Position numbers and translations under genes: made by a program
Assembly (NCBI GenBank): GCA_035699745.1
Contig: DASSPH010000028.1
Location: 1 to 64,000 of the forward strand
Origin: Vicinamibacterales bacterium
GTDB taxonomy: Bacteria > Acidobacteriota > Vicinamibacteria > Vicinamibacterales > 2-12-FULL-66-21
DNA length: 64,000 nucleotides
Reading direction: 5' to 3'
Part shown: positions 28,484-40,357 of the stretch, one piece after another
Layout: every line of letters starts with the position of its first letter
Position numbering within the stretch: the stretch's first letter is position 1
The notes under the pieces: generated by a model
Databases searched by the model: none
What the model was told of the DNA's origin: nothing
What the model saw: the letters and a program-made list of their open reading frames with translations, nothing else

Positions 28484-31400
28484 CTACTTGATGAAGTCCA
28501 CCGAGATGGTGGCCGGTGCGCCCGCGGTGATGGTCACGGTCTGCTTCCGCTCGGGGTATTGCGGGTTCTTGAAGACGATCTCGCGCACGCCGAGGCGAAT
28601 GGGCACGTTGGCCAGCGGCGTCTCGCCGGCCTTCTCGCCGTCGATCCACACTTCGGCCCACGGCGCCGCGTTGATGTTGGCGCGTCCCTGCGGATCGAGA
28701 TCGAGCCGGGTCACTTCGCCCGCCACGATCTCGACCGTCTCGGCCGCGCTGTAGCCAAGGTCCTTGTTCACCAGGCGCAGGATGTGGCGCCCTGGGCTGA
28801 GAAGGATCTGGCTTTCGCTGGTGCCGAGCACCTTGCCGCCCTCCGATACCTGCACCACGAAGGGGATCGAGATCGCGGCGAACCCGGAGTAGAGCGGGAA
28901 GTCGAGCGTCATGACCTGACCGGCCTCGACGCGCACGGTGCGACGGGCGGACCCTTCGCTGCTGGCGATGGCGATGACGTGGCGGCCGGGTTTGACGGCG
29001 TCGATCGTCAGCGGGGTTTCGCCGGCGGGCTTGCCGTCGAGCGAGACCTTCGCACCCGCCGGTTGTGTCGTGATCACCAGGCGGCCGACGTTGGCGCCCA
29101 CCGGCGGCAGCTCCGCCGGCGCGGCGTCCGACTTGGGAATGACCTTCTTGACGGTCTCGACCATCGGCGCGGCGCTCGGTCCGTAGCCGCGGAAGACCGC
29201 GAATCCGCCGGCCAGCAGGATGACGCCGGCGGCGATCAGCTTCCACGGAATCTGCCGGCGCTCCTCGATCGGCCGGAACGGTTCGTACGCCTCGGCCGCC
29301 GACAGGGGGACTGCGACCGGTTCGCGCCGGCTCTCCGCGCGCGACGGCGCGGGCCGCTCGTCGGCCACCTTCAGGCGGATCGGCGAGCCGCTGCTCGCCG
29401 GGACCGGCGCGGGCGGCGGCGCCGGCGGGCGAATCTGCGACAGCGACGCGAGGAACTCTTCCTGCGTGGCGGCCTCGGGCAGCGGCGTCGGTGTCCACGC
29501 CGGGGGGTCGGACGGCGCCACGTAGATCGGGTACGGCTTCACCGGGGCGGCGGGCTTCGGCTCGGGTTCGGTCGCCACCGGTTCGAACGCCGCGGCGCGG
29601 TTCGGCGGCACGAGCCAGCCGCTCTTCGAGACGGCCGGCGCCTGACGGTCGGACTCCGCAGCGGGCTGCTGCTCGCGCTCGCGCTGCTCCGCCTCGAGAC
29701 GGGCCTTCTCCTTCGCGGCGCGATCCTTCTCGGCGCGCTCCTTGTCGCGGCGCTCGGCCTCGAGGCGCTCCTGCTCGCGGCGCTCCGCTTCGGCGCGCGC
29801 CCTCGCGGCGCGTTCCTGCTCGCGCTCGGCCTCCCGGCGTTCCTGCTCGAGGCGCTCCGCTTCGGCGCGCTCCTGCTCGGCGCGCTCCCGTTCGCGGCGC
29901 TCGGCCTCGGCGCGCTCCTGCTCGCGGCGCTCGGCTTCGAGCCGCTCGCGCTCGCGCCGCTCCGTTTCCAGGCGTTCCCGCTCCCGCCGTTCGGCTTCGA
30001 TGCGTTCGCGTTCGATCCGCTCGGCCTCGAGCCGGGCCTGCTCGATGCGCTCCCGTTCCAGCCGCTCGGCTTCGAGCCGCTCGCGTTCGCGGCGCTCCGC
30101 TTCCAGCCGCTCGCGCTCCCGCCGCTCCGCTTCGAGGCGCTCGCGTTCGATACGCTCCCGCTCCAGCCGCTCGGCCTCGAGGCGTTCGCGTTCACGGCGC
30201 TCCGCTTCGAGCCGTTCGCGCTCGCGCCGCTCCGCCTCGAGTCGCGCCTGTTCGATGCGTTCCTTCTCGCGGCGCTCCGCTTCGAGCCGCTCGCGCTCGC
30301 GCCGCTCGGCCTCCAGCCGCTCGCGCTCGCGGCGCTCGGCCTCGAGGCGTTCGCGTTCGAGGCGCTCGTTCTCGAGCCGCTCCGCCTCGAGCCGCTCGCG
30401 CTCGCGGCGCTCGGCCTCGAGCCGTTCGCGCTCGCGGCGCTCCGCCTCCAGACGCGCCTTCTCGATCCGCTCCTTCTCCAGCCGTTCCGCCTCGAGCCGT
30501 TCGCGCTCGCGGCGTTCGGCTTCGGCGCGCTCGCGCGCGATCCGTTCCTGCTCGAGGCGCTCGGCTTCGAGCCGCTCGCGCTCGCGGCGTTCGGCTTCGG
30601 CGCGGTCGCGCGCGGCCCGTTCCTGCTCGAGACGCTCGGCTTCGAGCCGTTCGCGCTCGCGCCGCTCGGCTTCGCGGCGCTCTTCCTCGCGGCGCGCGGC
30701 TTCCGCCCGTTCCCGCTCGGCCTCGCGTCGCGCCTGTTCGGCGCGCTCGCGCTCCTCGCGCTCCGCTTCGGCCCGCTCGCGCGCGACGCGGTCCGCCTCG
30801 ATCCGCTCGCGCTCGGCGCGTTCGGTCTCCGCCCGGCCGCGGCGTCCTGACGGCGCGTCCGCCTTCGCGGCCGGGGCGGCGTCCGCCCATTGCTGGCGAT
30901 CCGCCTCGCGGCGGACGGCGTCCGCGGCGGCGGCAATCCAGCGATCGCGCTCGGCCGCGTCCGCCACGGTGCGCTCGGCGTCCGCGGTCTCGACGTGCTG
31001 CAGGAATTCGAGCAGCGCGGCGCGGCAGGTATTGATCCCCAGCTCCTTCCGCACCAGCTTCCGCAGGTCGATCGCCGCCTCGTCGGCCGTCGGCGTCGTC
31101 CGGCGCCCGGCCAACGGCAGCGTCGCGGCGAAGTACTTGTCGACCGCGTCGGCGAAGGATTTCGATCCGCGGATGGCGGCGATCTCGTGGATCTCGTTCC
31201 TGAGCGGCGGGATCCCCTCGGGATAGTCCCGTTCCTGCAGCGCGCGTCCCACGGTGAGCGACGCGGCGATGATCGAGGCGTGCGCGAGATCGGCGGCCTT
31301 GTCGAACCGGGCGGGACCGGCGGTCGGCGGGAAGGCCAGGCGGAATTCGGCCCACAGCCGCTTGCGCGTCAGCTGCAGCCGTTCGAGCGGTTCGGCGTAG

Positions 31401-31861
31401 ATCGCGTCGAGCAGCGCGAGTTGTCCCGCGGGGGTGATCACGACCCGTCCGGGGGCGAGCGCGCCATGCGCGAGGCCGGCTTCGTGGAGGCGGGAAAGCG
31501 CGGGCAGGATTTCGAGCAGAAGGCCGAGGGCGGCGTCCAGGCCAGCGACGATGCCGTGATCGGCGGCGGCTTCGATGATGTCGGAGAGGCGGCGGCCGGC
31601 GACGTACTCCGAGAGCACCGTCAGCCGATCGTCCTGGCGTTCGGCGGCGCGCGGGCGGGGAAAGCGTTCGTCTTCCAGCGCCGCGACCAGCGCGATCCGC
31701 TCGACCAGGACCTTCTCGAACGCGCTCAGCTCGGGGCGCAGGACGAGCCGTTCCAGCATGCCGCCGGTCTCGCGATCGAACTCGAGCGCACGGCGTCCGA
31801 GGCCGTCCTCGAAGCCGGAGGACGACTGCGTTGACGCGTGATCCGGCAGGGGAACCGACAT
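28484..31861 (-). CDS. Pseudokinase - single alpha-helix - TM - PEGA repeat protein
   Basis: Protein of 1125 aa with four parts. Residues 1-320 resemble a Ser/Thr kinase fold: LTVLSEYVAGRRLSDII fits the hinge and HEAGLAHGALAPGRVVI the catalytic loop, but the HRD aspartate, DFG and Gly-rich loop are missing, so it is a likely pseudokinase. Residues about 337-740 are a charged repeat with a ten-residue period (AERRERERLE), expected to form a long single alpha-helix. A Pro-rich linker and one TM helix (about 868-888, WKLIAAGVILLAGGFAVF) lead to PEGA-type beta domains (about 920-1125). I use the ATG at 31861; a GTG six bases earlier is possible. It probably connects cytoplasm to periplasm. Confidence 0.8.
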   Translation of the reverse strand: MSVPLPDHASTQSSSGFEDGLGRRALEFDRETGGMLERLVLRPELSAFEKVLVERIALVAALEDERFPRPRAAERQDDRLTVLSEYVAGRRLSDIIEAAADHGIVAGLDAALGLLLEILPALSRLHEAGLAHGALAPGRVVITPAGQLALLDAIYAEPLERLQLTRKRLWAEFRLAFPPTAGPARFDKAADLAHASIIAASLTVGRALQERDYPEGIPPLRNEIHEIAAIRGSKSFADAVDKYFAATLPLAGRRTTPTADEAAIDLRKLVRKELGINTCRAALLEFLQHVETADAERTVADAAERDRWIAAAADAVRREADRQQWADAAPAAKADAPSGRRGRAETERAERERIEADRVARERAEAEREERERAEQARREAERERAEAARREEERREAERRERERLEAERLEQERAARDRAEAERRERERLEAERLEQERIARERAEAERRERERLEAERLEKERIEKARLEAERRERERLEAERRERERLEAERLENERLERERLEAERRERERLEAERRERERLEAERREKERIEQARLEAERRERERLEAERRERERLEAERLERERIERERLEAERRERERLEAERRERERLEAERLERERIEQARLEAERIERERIEAERRERERLETERRERERLEAERREQERAEAERRERERAEQERAEAERLEQERREAEREQERAARARAEAERREQERLEAERRDKERAEKDRAAKEKARLEAEQREREQQPAAESDRQAPAVSKSGWLVPPNRAAAFEPVATEPEPKPAAPVKPYPIYVAPSDPPAWTPTPLPEAATQEEFLASLSQIRPPAPPPAPVPASSGSPIRLKVADERPAPSRAESRREPVAVPLSAAEAYEPFRPIEERRQIPWKLIAAGVILLAGGFAVFRGYGPSAAPMVETVKKVIPKSDAAPAELPPVGANVGRLVITTQPAGAKVSLDGKPAGETPLTIDAVKPGRHVIAIASSEGSARRTVRVEAGQVMTLDFPLYSGFAAISIPFVVQVSEGGKVLGTSESQILLSPGRHILRLVNKDLGYSAAETVEIVAGEVTRLDLDPQGRANINAAPWAEVWIDGEKAGETPLANVPIRLGVREIVFKNPQYPERKQTVTITAGAPATISVDFIK
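29640..30850 (-). repeat. Coding repeat region for the E/R-rich helix
   Basis: About 1.2 kb of degenerate 30-base units built from GCTC, GCGC and TCGAG words encode a ten-residue protein period. Because codons for Glu, Arg, Ala and Leu dominate, long stop-free frames appear in other frames on both strands, none of which I consider genes. Confidence 0.85.
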
Positions 31862-31982
31862 GTGCACGGAGCCCAGCGACGGTGCAACCCGCGCTCCAAC
31901 CTGCCATTTCCGTAGTCGGGGACGAAGACCTGTGAACGCTTGGACTTACGGCGATATCAGGGGCCGCGGACGTGTCGATCGA

Positions 31983-32017
31983 TTACAGAACTGTCGGCTA
32001 CTGTCCCGAACCTGTAA
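31983..32017. promoter_or_regulatory. Inverted-repeat operator candidate between divergent genes
   Basis: TTACAG (31983-31988) and CTGTAA (32012-32017) form a perfect inverted repeat, and ACAGAACTGT (31985-31994) is an additional palindrome nested in the left half. The block lies in the 175-base gap between the divergent pseudokinase gene and the small gene at 32037. Binding protein unknown. Confidence 0.4.
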
Positions 32018-32036
32018 CTGCGATAAAGTGGTCCGC

Positions 32037-32306
32037 ATGCCAGATCTGACGGAAATCGAGGCGCTGAAGGCATCGCTGCGCGGCGCCCGCCGTGCGGCCG
32101 AGGCGCTCTCGGACGTCGCCGCCAGAACCGAGGCCGCCGACCCGCGCGCCGACGTGTCCGACCGCGATCTCGACGAGCTTCAGCGCCTGTCGCTGGCGAA
32201 CGCGGTTGCCGCGCAGGCGCTGCGCGGCCTCGTCGAGTCGATGCTGAAACGGCGCGGCAGGCTCACCGAACCGGTGGCCGACGGGGCGGGCGGGATTGAC
32301 GACTGA
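32037..32306 (+). CDS. Small helical protein, function unknown
   Basis: Eighty-nine residues starting MPDLTEIEALKASLRGARRA, predicted largely helical, with many Ala, Arg and Glu and no signal peptide or cysteines. TAAAGT lies seven bases before the ATG, compatible with a leaderless transcript. The frame is open further upstream to 31860, but the upstream part has no sensible composition. I do not recognise the family. Confidence 0.5.
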   Translation: MPDLTEIEALKASLRGARRAAEALSDVAARTEAADPRADVSDRDLDELQRLSLANAVAAQALRGLVESMLKRRGRLTEPVADGAGGIDD

Positions 32307-32352
32307 CGGCGCCCGCTGAGCCGAACCGCGGGCACTTTGCGCCGTTCGCCGT

Positions 32353-32922
32353 ATGAGACGCCTTTCCCTGTTGCTGATCGTGTTCGCCGCGGCCGCCGGT
32401 GTCGCGGACGCGCAGACCCCGGCGATTCAGGTGCGCGCCGCCTTCGGCGCGTCGAACTACCTGCACAGCGATATCGAGTACGTCGCACCGACGGTGCTGT
32501 TCGCGGTACGGGCGGGCACCCGGCGATTTGCGATCGAGCCCGAGGTCGCGCTCGCCTGGCACAGCGAGTCGGAGACGTTTCCCGGCGCGGGTTTCACCGG
32601 TCCCGTCGTGGTCGAGCGGTCGCGGCAGTTCCGGAGCGTCGGCGTGAATGCGATCGCGCGCGGCCGCGGACGGATCTCGCCGTTCTTCGGCGGCGGCGTT
32701 GGTGTGTATGCCGAACGGCGGCGGACGAAGACGGACGGGCACGAGCAGACGTTGACGTTCGGTCCGCGCGCCGGGACGCAGATCGTCGGCGGCATCGACG
32801 GCCGGGTCGCGCCGCGGCTGATGGTGTTCGGCCAGGGACGCTACGAAGTGCGCTCGTTCAGCGACGTCGGCGGCGGCAGCGTGTTCCAGGCGTTCGCCGG
32901 AGTGGCGGTCGCGCTGCGGTGA
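32353..32922 (+). CDS. Outer-membrane beta-barrel-like protein
   Basis: Protein of 189 aa with a Sec signal peptide (MRRLSLLLIVFAAAAGVADA, cleavage near AQT). The mature part alternates polar and apolar residues with many Gly and aromatic residues (SPFFGGGVGVYAERR, VFGQGRYEVRSF), typical of an eight-strand outer-membrane barrel. It ends in GVAVALR. No specific family is recognised. It may or may not belong to the metal-efflux genes that follow. Confidence 0.65.
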   Translation: MRRLSLLLIVFAAAAGVADAQTPAIQVRAAFGASNYLHSDIEYVAPTVLFAVRAGTRRFAIEPEVALAWHSESETFPGAGFTGPVVVERSRQFRSVGVNAIARGRGRISPFFGGGVGVYAERRRTKTDGHEQTLTFGPRAGTQIVGGIDGRVAPRLMVFGQGRYEVRSFSDVGGGSVFQAFAGVAVALR

Positions 32923-32933
32923 TCGAGGCGTAG

Positions 32934-32939
32934 TAGACT
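32934..32939 (+). promoter_or_regulatory. -10 element for a leaderless transcript of the efflux operon
   Basis: TAGACT is exactly six bases before the GTG at 32946, the same spacing as at nagZ. No convincing -35 hexamer is present. Confidence 0.45.
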
Positions 32940-32945
32940 CCGAGC

Positions 32946-33362
32946 GTGCGCCGGCTCATCGCGATGGTTCTCGCGGCGGCCCTGGTCACGGCAACGGCCG
33001 CGGCGGCATCTCTGCACGTACACGAGTACGCCGGGCACGATCATCCGGAGCATCACCACGGGCTCGCGGCGCACCGCCACGCGGCGGCCGCGCCGCCGCA
33101 CGCCGATCGGCGCCTGGATGACCACGGCCCGCATTTCGAAGCGATCTCCTGTGATGCCGGCCGCCACGCCGTCACCGCCAGGACGGTTTGCGCGAGCGTG
33201 CCCTCCGTCGAGGTCGCCGTGGCCGAGCTGCCAGGCCCCGCGCTGGCGGTTCCGGCGGCGCCGGCACGATCCGCGCTCCCCATCACGGACGTTCGCGTAC
33301 ACGGACCGCCCGCGCCCGGGCGACTCCCCGCGCGCGCCCCGCCAGCCAGCCTGCCCGCCTGA
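32946..33362 (+). CDS. Exported histidine-rich, probably metal-binding protein
   Basis: Protein of 138 aa with an Ala-rich signal peptide (MRRLIAMVLAAALVTATAAA), then a dense histidine region (HVHEYAGHDHPEHHHG, then AHRH and HGPH) and two cysteines. The C-terminal half is Pro/Ala-rich. Such small periplasmic His-rich proteins often precede Czc-type efflux genes and may buffer or sense zinc, cobalt or copper. It starts at GTG and is followed after 76 bases by the czcC-like gene. Function is inferred from composition and position only. Confidence 0.65.
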   Translation: MRRLIAMVLAAALVTATAAAASLHVHEYAGHDHPEHHHGLAAHRHAAAAPPHADRRLDDHGPHFEAISCDAGRHAVTARTVCASVPSVEVAVAELPGPALAVPAAPARSALPITDVRVHGPPAPGRLPARAPPASLPA

Positions 33363-33380
33363 TGTCCTGATCCCGCCGCC

Positions 33381-33395
33381 GCCACGCCGTGGCGA
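33381..33395. repeat. 15-base palindrome upstream of czcC
   Basis: CGCCACGCCGTGGCG is a palindrome with seven-base arms and a one-base centre in the 76-base gap before the efflux genes. It could be an operator or a small hairpin; nothing in the sequence decides. Confidence 0.4.
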
Positions 33396-33438
33396 AGGGC
33401 GGATCGCAAGTCAGTTCGTTCAGTAGAGGACCGTCCGT

Positions 33439-34644
33439 ATGTCGAGCCGATCCCGGGTCCACGCCTGGATTGCCGTCTGCCTGCTCGTTCCGTCCGCCGG
33501 CGCCGGGCAGGAACAGACCGAGCGCGAGGTCGTCGAGTTGATCGTCCGCGATGGACCGCAGGCGCGAGCCATCCGCAGCGAGACGGAAGTCACACGGCGG
33601 GAGCAGCTCGCACGCCTCGCGTATCCGAATCCGTCGCTCACCTACAGCCGCGAGGGGGCCGGGTTCACCGAGTTTCTCCAGGCGGAGCAGCCGGTGCCGG
33701 TGTTCGGCGCCCGGGCCGCGCTGTCTCGCGCCGGCGGAGCTGCCACCGGCGCTGCTGAAGCGGACCGCGACGCGCGGCTCTGGCGGCTGCGCTCGGACGC
33801 CGCGGCGGCGGTGAGCCGGGCCGTCGCCGAACAGGCGCGCCTGGAGGCGGCCCGCGCATACATGCGCGAGCTGGAGCGCCTGATCGAGATCCTTCGCACG
33901 CGCGAGCGTGAAGGGGAGGGATCGCGGTTCGATCGCCTGCGAGCCGAGGAAGAGTACCGGGAAGCGAACCAGGTCGTGGCCTCGGCGACGGCGGCGCTCG
34001 CCGAGGCGCGCTCGGTGCTGACAGGCATGCTCCCGCGCGATGTGCCGGCGAGCACGATCGCGGCGGCGTCGCCGTCGGGCCCCATGCCCGCGATCGACGC
34101 GCTCTCGGCGCGAGCGATCGCGGCACGCGCGGAACTGCGGGCGCTCCAGCAGACGGAAGCGCGGGCCGCGTTCGAAGCCGACGCGGCGCGCCGCGCGCGG
34201 CTGCCCGCGCCGACCGTGTTCGGCGGGTTGAAGCGCGCCGACGATCTCTCCGGCCGCGCGCGCGGCGGGGTGTTCGGCGTGACCGTCTCGCTCCCCGTGT
34301 TCGATCGCGGCGGGCGCGAGGCCGCGCGCTGGGACGCCGAGCGTGCCCGCGCCGATGCGGAGCGGGCGTCGCTCGAGCACCGCATCCGCAGCGAGGTGGC
34401 TGGTGCCGCGCAGGTCCTGTCGGTTCGGCAGGCCGCCATCGCCGCGGAGGGGCAGGCCGGCGCCGAAGAGCTCGTGCAGATCGCCGAGATCGCGTACCGC
34501 GAGGGGGAAGTGGGGATTCTGGAGCTGCTCGACGCGGTGCGGACCGCCGCGCGCGCGCGGAACCGGGGGATCGATCTTCGACTGGATGTGCGGCTCGCCC
34601 AGGTTGCGCTCGAACGCGCGATAGGAGCACCAGTGTGGCCTTGA
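33439..34644 (+). CDS. czcC: Outer-membrane efflux protein, CzcC/TolC family
   Basis: Outer-membrane channel of a heavy-metal RND pump, 401 aa, with a signal peptide ending near AGAGQ. Two long helical repeats typical of TolC-family tunnels span about 35-215 and 225-395. Family features include YPNPSLTYSREG, QPVPVFGARAAL, VSLPVFDRGGREAARWDAE and AEIAYREGEVGILELLDA. AGAGGA sits eight bases before the ATG. It overlaps the adaptor gene by ten bases. Confidence 0.88.
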   Translation: MSSRSRVHAWIAVCLLVPSAGAGQEQTEREVVELIVRDGPQARAIRSETEVTRREQLARLAYPNPSLTYSREGAGFTEFLQAEQPVPVFGARAALSRAGGAATGAAEADRDARLWRLRSDAAAAVSRAVAEQARLEAARAYMRELERLIEILRTREREGEGSRFDRLRAEEEYREANQVVASATAALAEARSVLTGMLPRDVPASTIAAASPSGPMPAIDALSARAIAARAELRALQQTEARAAFEADAARRARLPAPTVFGGLKRADDLSGRARGGVFGVTVSLPVFDRGGREAARWDAERARADAERASLEHRIRSEVAGAAQVLSVRQAAIAAEGQAGAEELVQIAEIAYREGEVGILELLDAVRTAARARNRGIDLRLDVRLAQVALERAIGAPVWP

Positions 34645-36161
34645 GAGTCCTCGCGTCGATGCTCGTGCTCGGTGTGCTGTCATCCGCCTGCAGGCGACCC
34701 GCAACTCCGCCGCCGGAAGAACCGGAACCCCTCGCGGTGACCAGGTGGACCGGCAAGACCGAGCTCTTCGCCGAGTATCCACCGCTCGTCGCCGGCTCGA
34801 CTTCACGCTTCGCCATTCACCTGACGCGGCTCGACACGTTCGAGCCGCTCAGCGAGGGAAGCGTCGAGGTGCGCCTGCAGGCGCCCGGCGGGCAACCGGA
34901 AGTCTTCCGGGTGGATGCGCCGTCCCGGCCCGGAATCTTCGGCGTCGACGTGAAGCCCGCGCGCGCCGGGAAGCGCGCGCTGATCGTCGTCCTCAGATCG
35001 GCGGGCGTCACCGACGAGCACCAGGTCGGCGAGGTCGACGTGCATCCCACCGCCGATGCGGCTCGAGCCGCGGCCGGGCCCGGTGAGGAGGCACCCGGCA
35101 TCAGCTTCCTCAAGGAACAGCAGTGGAGCCTCGACTTCGGTACCGCCGTCGTGCGCGCGCAGGCGGTGCGCGAATCCGTCCGCGTGCCCGGCCGGCTCGA
35201 ACCCAGGCCCGGCGGCGCCGCCGACGTCGTCGCGCCGATCGACGGGCGTCTGACGCGCGTGGTCGACGTGGCGCCTGGCGCGGCCGTCACACGAGGGCAG
35301 GAGCTCGCGCGACTGCTGCCGCCTCCCTCGTCACCCGGCGATCTGCCGCAGCTTCAACGAGCACACGCGGAGGCACGAACGTCCTTGACGCTGGCAACCC
35401 GCGACCGCGAACGCGCCGAGCGGCTGACGTCCGCCGGCGCCGCGCCCGCCAGGCGGCTGGACGAGGCGCGGGCGGCGGAGGAGCAGGCGAAGGCGCGCCT
35501 GACGGCGGCCGAAGCGAGCCTGGCGCAATACAACGCCGCGCGCGCGGGCGGCGCCGCCGATGGCGAGGGGCTCTTCGTCGTTCGCGCACCGGTTTCCGGC
35601 GTCGTCGCTCAGCGCACGGCCGCCACGGGCGCGAACGTGACGTCGGGCAGCGTGCTGTTCCGGGTGGTGGACGCCGCACAGGTACACGTGGTCGGGCAGA
35701 TCCCTGAAGCGGACGCCGCCCGTGCCCGGACGGCGCGGACCGCGGAACTCGAGATCGCCGGGCGGGCGGATCGCATCCCGGCCGGCCGTCTCGTGAACGT
35801 CGGCAAGGTTCTCGATCCGCAGTTGCGGACCGTGCCGATCACGTTCGCCTTCGACAATCGCCCGCACGGCCTGCCGGTGGGGCAGTCGGTGTTCGTGCAC
35901 CTGTTGCTGGAACAGAGCGCGGCGCGCCCCGTCGTGCCCGCCGCCGCCGTCGTGGACGATGCCGGCCGTCCGATCGTCTTCGTGCAGCGCGAAGGGGAGA
36001 CGTTCGAGCGCCGCGCGGTCACGCTCGGCGCGCGCTCCGGCGACCTCGTGCAGGTCGTCGACGGCGTGAAACCGGGCGATCGTGTCGTGACCAGGGGCGC
36101 GTACCTCGTGCGCCTTGCGTCGCTGTCGACGTCCGTGCCCGCGCACGGCCACGTCCATTGA
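34635..36161 (+). CDS. czcB: RND efflux periplasmic adaptor, CzcB-like lipoprotein
   Basis: Membrane-fusion protein of 508 aa joining the inner-membrane pump to the outer channel. A lipobox (GVLSSAC, Cys19) indicates membrane anchoring. Residues about 35-140 form an extra N-terminal beta domain seen in CzcB-type adaptors. These are followed by a barrel/lipoyl domain (VVAPIDGRLTRVVDVAPGAA), a helical hairpin (about 235-300) and a membrane-proximal domain. The C terminus ends HGHVH, which could bind metal. GTG start at 34635 has AGGAG seven bases upstream. Confidence 0.88.
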   Translation: MALRVLASMLVLGVLSSACRRPATPPPEEPEPLAVTRWTGKTELFAEYPPLVAGSTSRFAIHLTRLDTFEPLSEGSVEVRLQAPGGQPEVFRVDAPSRPGIFGVDVKPARAGKRALIVVLRSAGVTDEHQVGEVDVHPTADAARAAAGPGEEAPGISFLKEQQWSLDFGTAVVRAQAVRESVRVPGRLEPRPGGAADVVAPIDGRLTRVVDVAPGAAVTRGQELARLLPPPSSPGDLPQLQRAHAEARTSLTLATRDRERAERLTSAGAAPARRLDEARAAEEQAKARLTAAEASLAQYNAARAGGAADGEGLFVVRAPVSGVVAQRTAATGANVTSGSVLFRVVDAAQVHVVGQIPEADAARARTARTAELEIAGRADRIPAGRLVNVGKVLDPQLRTVPITFAFDNRPHGLPVGQSVFVHLLLEQSAARPVVPAAAVVDDAGRPIVFVQREGETFERRAVTLGARSGDLVQVVDGVKPGDRVVTRGAYLVRLASLSTSVPAHGHVH

Positions 36162-36168
36162 GCCGCCG

Positions 36169-39270
<3,102 letters not shown>

Positions 39271-39329
39271 GGCGAACCGTCGACCGCCCTGGCCTCTGCT
39301 GCAGACGACAGGACATACCGGAGACACTC

Positions 39330-40250
39330 ATGCATCCATTCAGAGTTTCAGTTCGCGCGACGATCCTGGCGATCGCCCTTGCCGGGGCGAGTCCGGTCCA
39401 GGCGCAAGACGTCCCTTCCGACTACCAGGCCGTGTTGAAGACGCTCGGCAGGTCCGGCGACTTCAAGGACGGTGTGCTGAAGGTCAACATTCCCCGCAAC
39501 GATCTTCGCGTCGCCATCAATCAGCGGCCGGCGCCGACCCCGCTCGGCTTCGGCGGCTGGATCGCGCTGACCAAAGGGGACGGCGGACACGACGTGATGA
39601 TGGGGGACCTCGTGCTCACCGAGGACGAGGTGAACCCGGTCATGTCGGCGGTTCTCGACGCCGGCCTCGACGTGACGGCGCTGCACAATCACTTCTTCTG
39701 GGAGCAGCCGCGCATCTTCTACATGCACGTGCACGGGATGGGCGCGGCCGCCGATCTGGCGACGCGCGTCAAGCCGGCGATCGATTTGATCGGCCGCGGC
39801 GGCAAGCCGGCAGCCCCGGCAGCGCCGTCCGCGTCGCCGGCGCCCGCGACCCTGGACGGCGCGGCGCTGGCGAAGATCGTCGGACGTCCCGGCGAACAGA
39901 GCGGGCCCGTGTACAAGATCACGATCGGCCGTCCCGACATCGACCTGCGGGAGCATGGGGCGTCGATCAACGCGCGCATGGGCCTCAACACCTGGGCCGC
40001 GTTCGCCGGCACCGACGCGGACGCGATGGTCGCCGGCGACGTGGCGATGCTCGACCACGAAGTGACGCCGGTGCTCAAGAGTTTGCGCGCGAACGGGATC
40101 AACGTCGTCGCCATCCACCATCACATGACCGGCGTGCAGCCCGTCGTGATCTTCCTGCACTATTACGGGACCGGTCCCGCGGCCAGGCTGGCGCAGGCGG
40201 TGCGCAGCGCGGTCGACCTGCTCGGAAAGGCGCCGGCCGCTCAGCGTTGA
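39330..40250 (+). CDS. Exported DUF1259 (LppY/LpqO-like) protein with two domains
   Basis: Protein of 306 aa with a signal peptide (cleavage near VQAQD). Two copies of the same fold lie in tandem: the first has LTEDEVNPVMSAVLDAGLDV and HNHFFWEQPRIFYMHVHGMG (about 85-145), the second has LDHEVTPVLKSLRANGINVV and HHHMTGVQPVVIFLHYYGTG (about 225-285). The clustered histidines suggest metal binding. The gene follows czcA by 59 bases and is likely part of the metal-efflux cluster. The molecular function of DUF1259 is not established. Confidence 0.82.
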   Translation: MHPFRVSVRATILAIALAGASPVQAQDVPSDYQAVLKTLGRSGDFKDGVLKVNIPRNDLRVAINQRPAPTPLGFGGWIALTKGDGGHDVMMGDLVLTEDEVNPVMSAVLDAGLDVTALHNHFFWEQPRIFYMHVHGMGAAADLATRVKPAIDLIGRGGKPAAPAAPSASPAPATLDGAALAKIVGRPGEQSGPVYKITIGRPDIDLREHGASINARMGLNTWAAFAGTDADAMVAGDVAMLDHEVTPVLKSLRANGINVVAIHHHMTGVQPVVIFLHYYGTGPAARLAQAVRSAVDLLGKAPAAQR

Positions 40251-40266
40251 CGCTGCCGATCCGAAA

Positions 40267-40354
40267 GGTTGGCTGGCGATCCGTAGCTCGCCACTGAGGC
40301 AGCGAGCGAAGGTTGGCTGGCGAACCGTAGCTCGCCACTGAGGCAGCGAGCGAA
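40267..40354. repeat. Two tandem 44-base units next to tRNA-Ala
   Basis: Units at 40267-40310 and 40311-40354 differ at two bases (GCGATCC versus GCGAACC). A third partial copy (GGTTGG) merges with the CCA end of the tRNA gene. Within each unit GCTCGC and GCGAGC form a six-base stem, so each copy is a hairpin, REP-like in style. Located between the DUF1259 gene and the tRNA 3' end. Confidence 0.92.
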
Positions 40355-40357
40355 GGT

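Noticed and set aside
28091-30850. Plus-strand frame of 919 codons opposite the pseudokinase gene
   Set aside because: It is a by-product of the E/R-rich helix repeat; the translation is a monotonous Leu/Ala/Pro/Arg repeat without domains, and the minus-strand frame has recognisable TM and PEGA parts.
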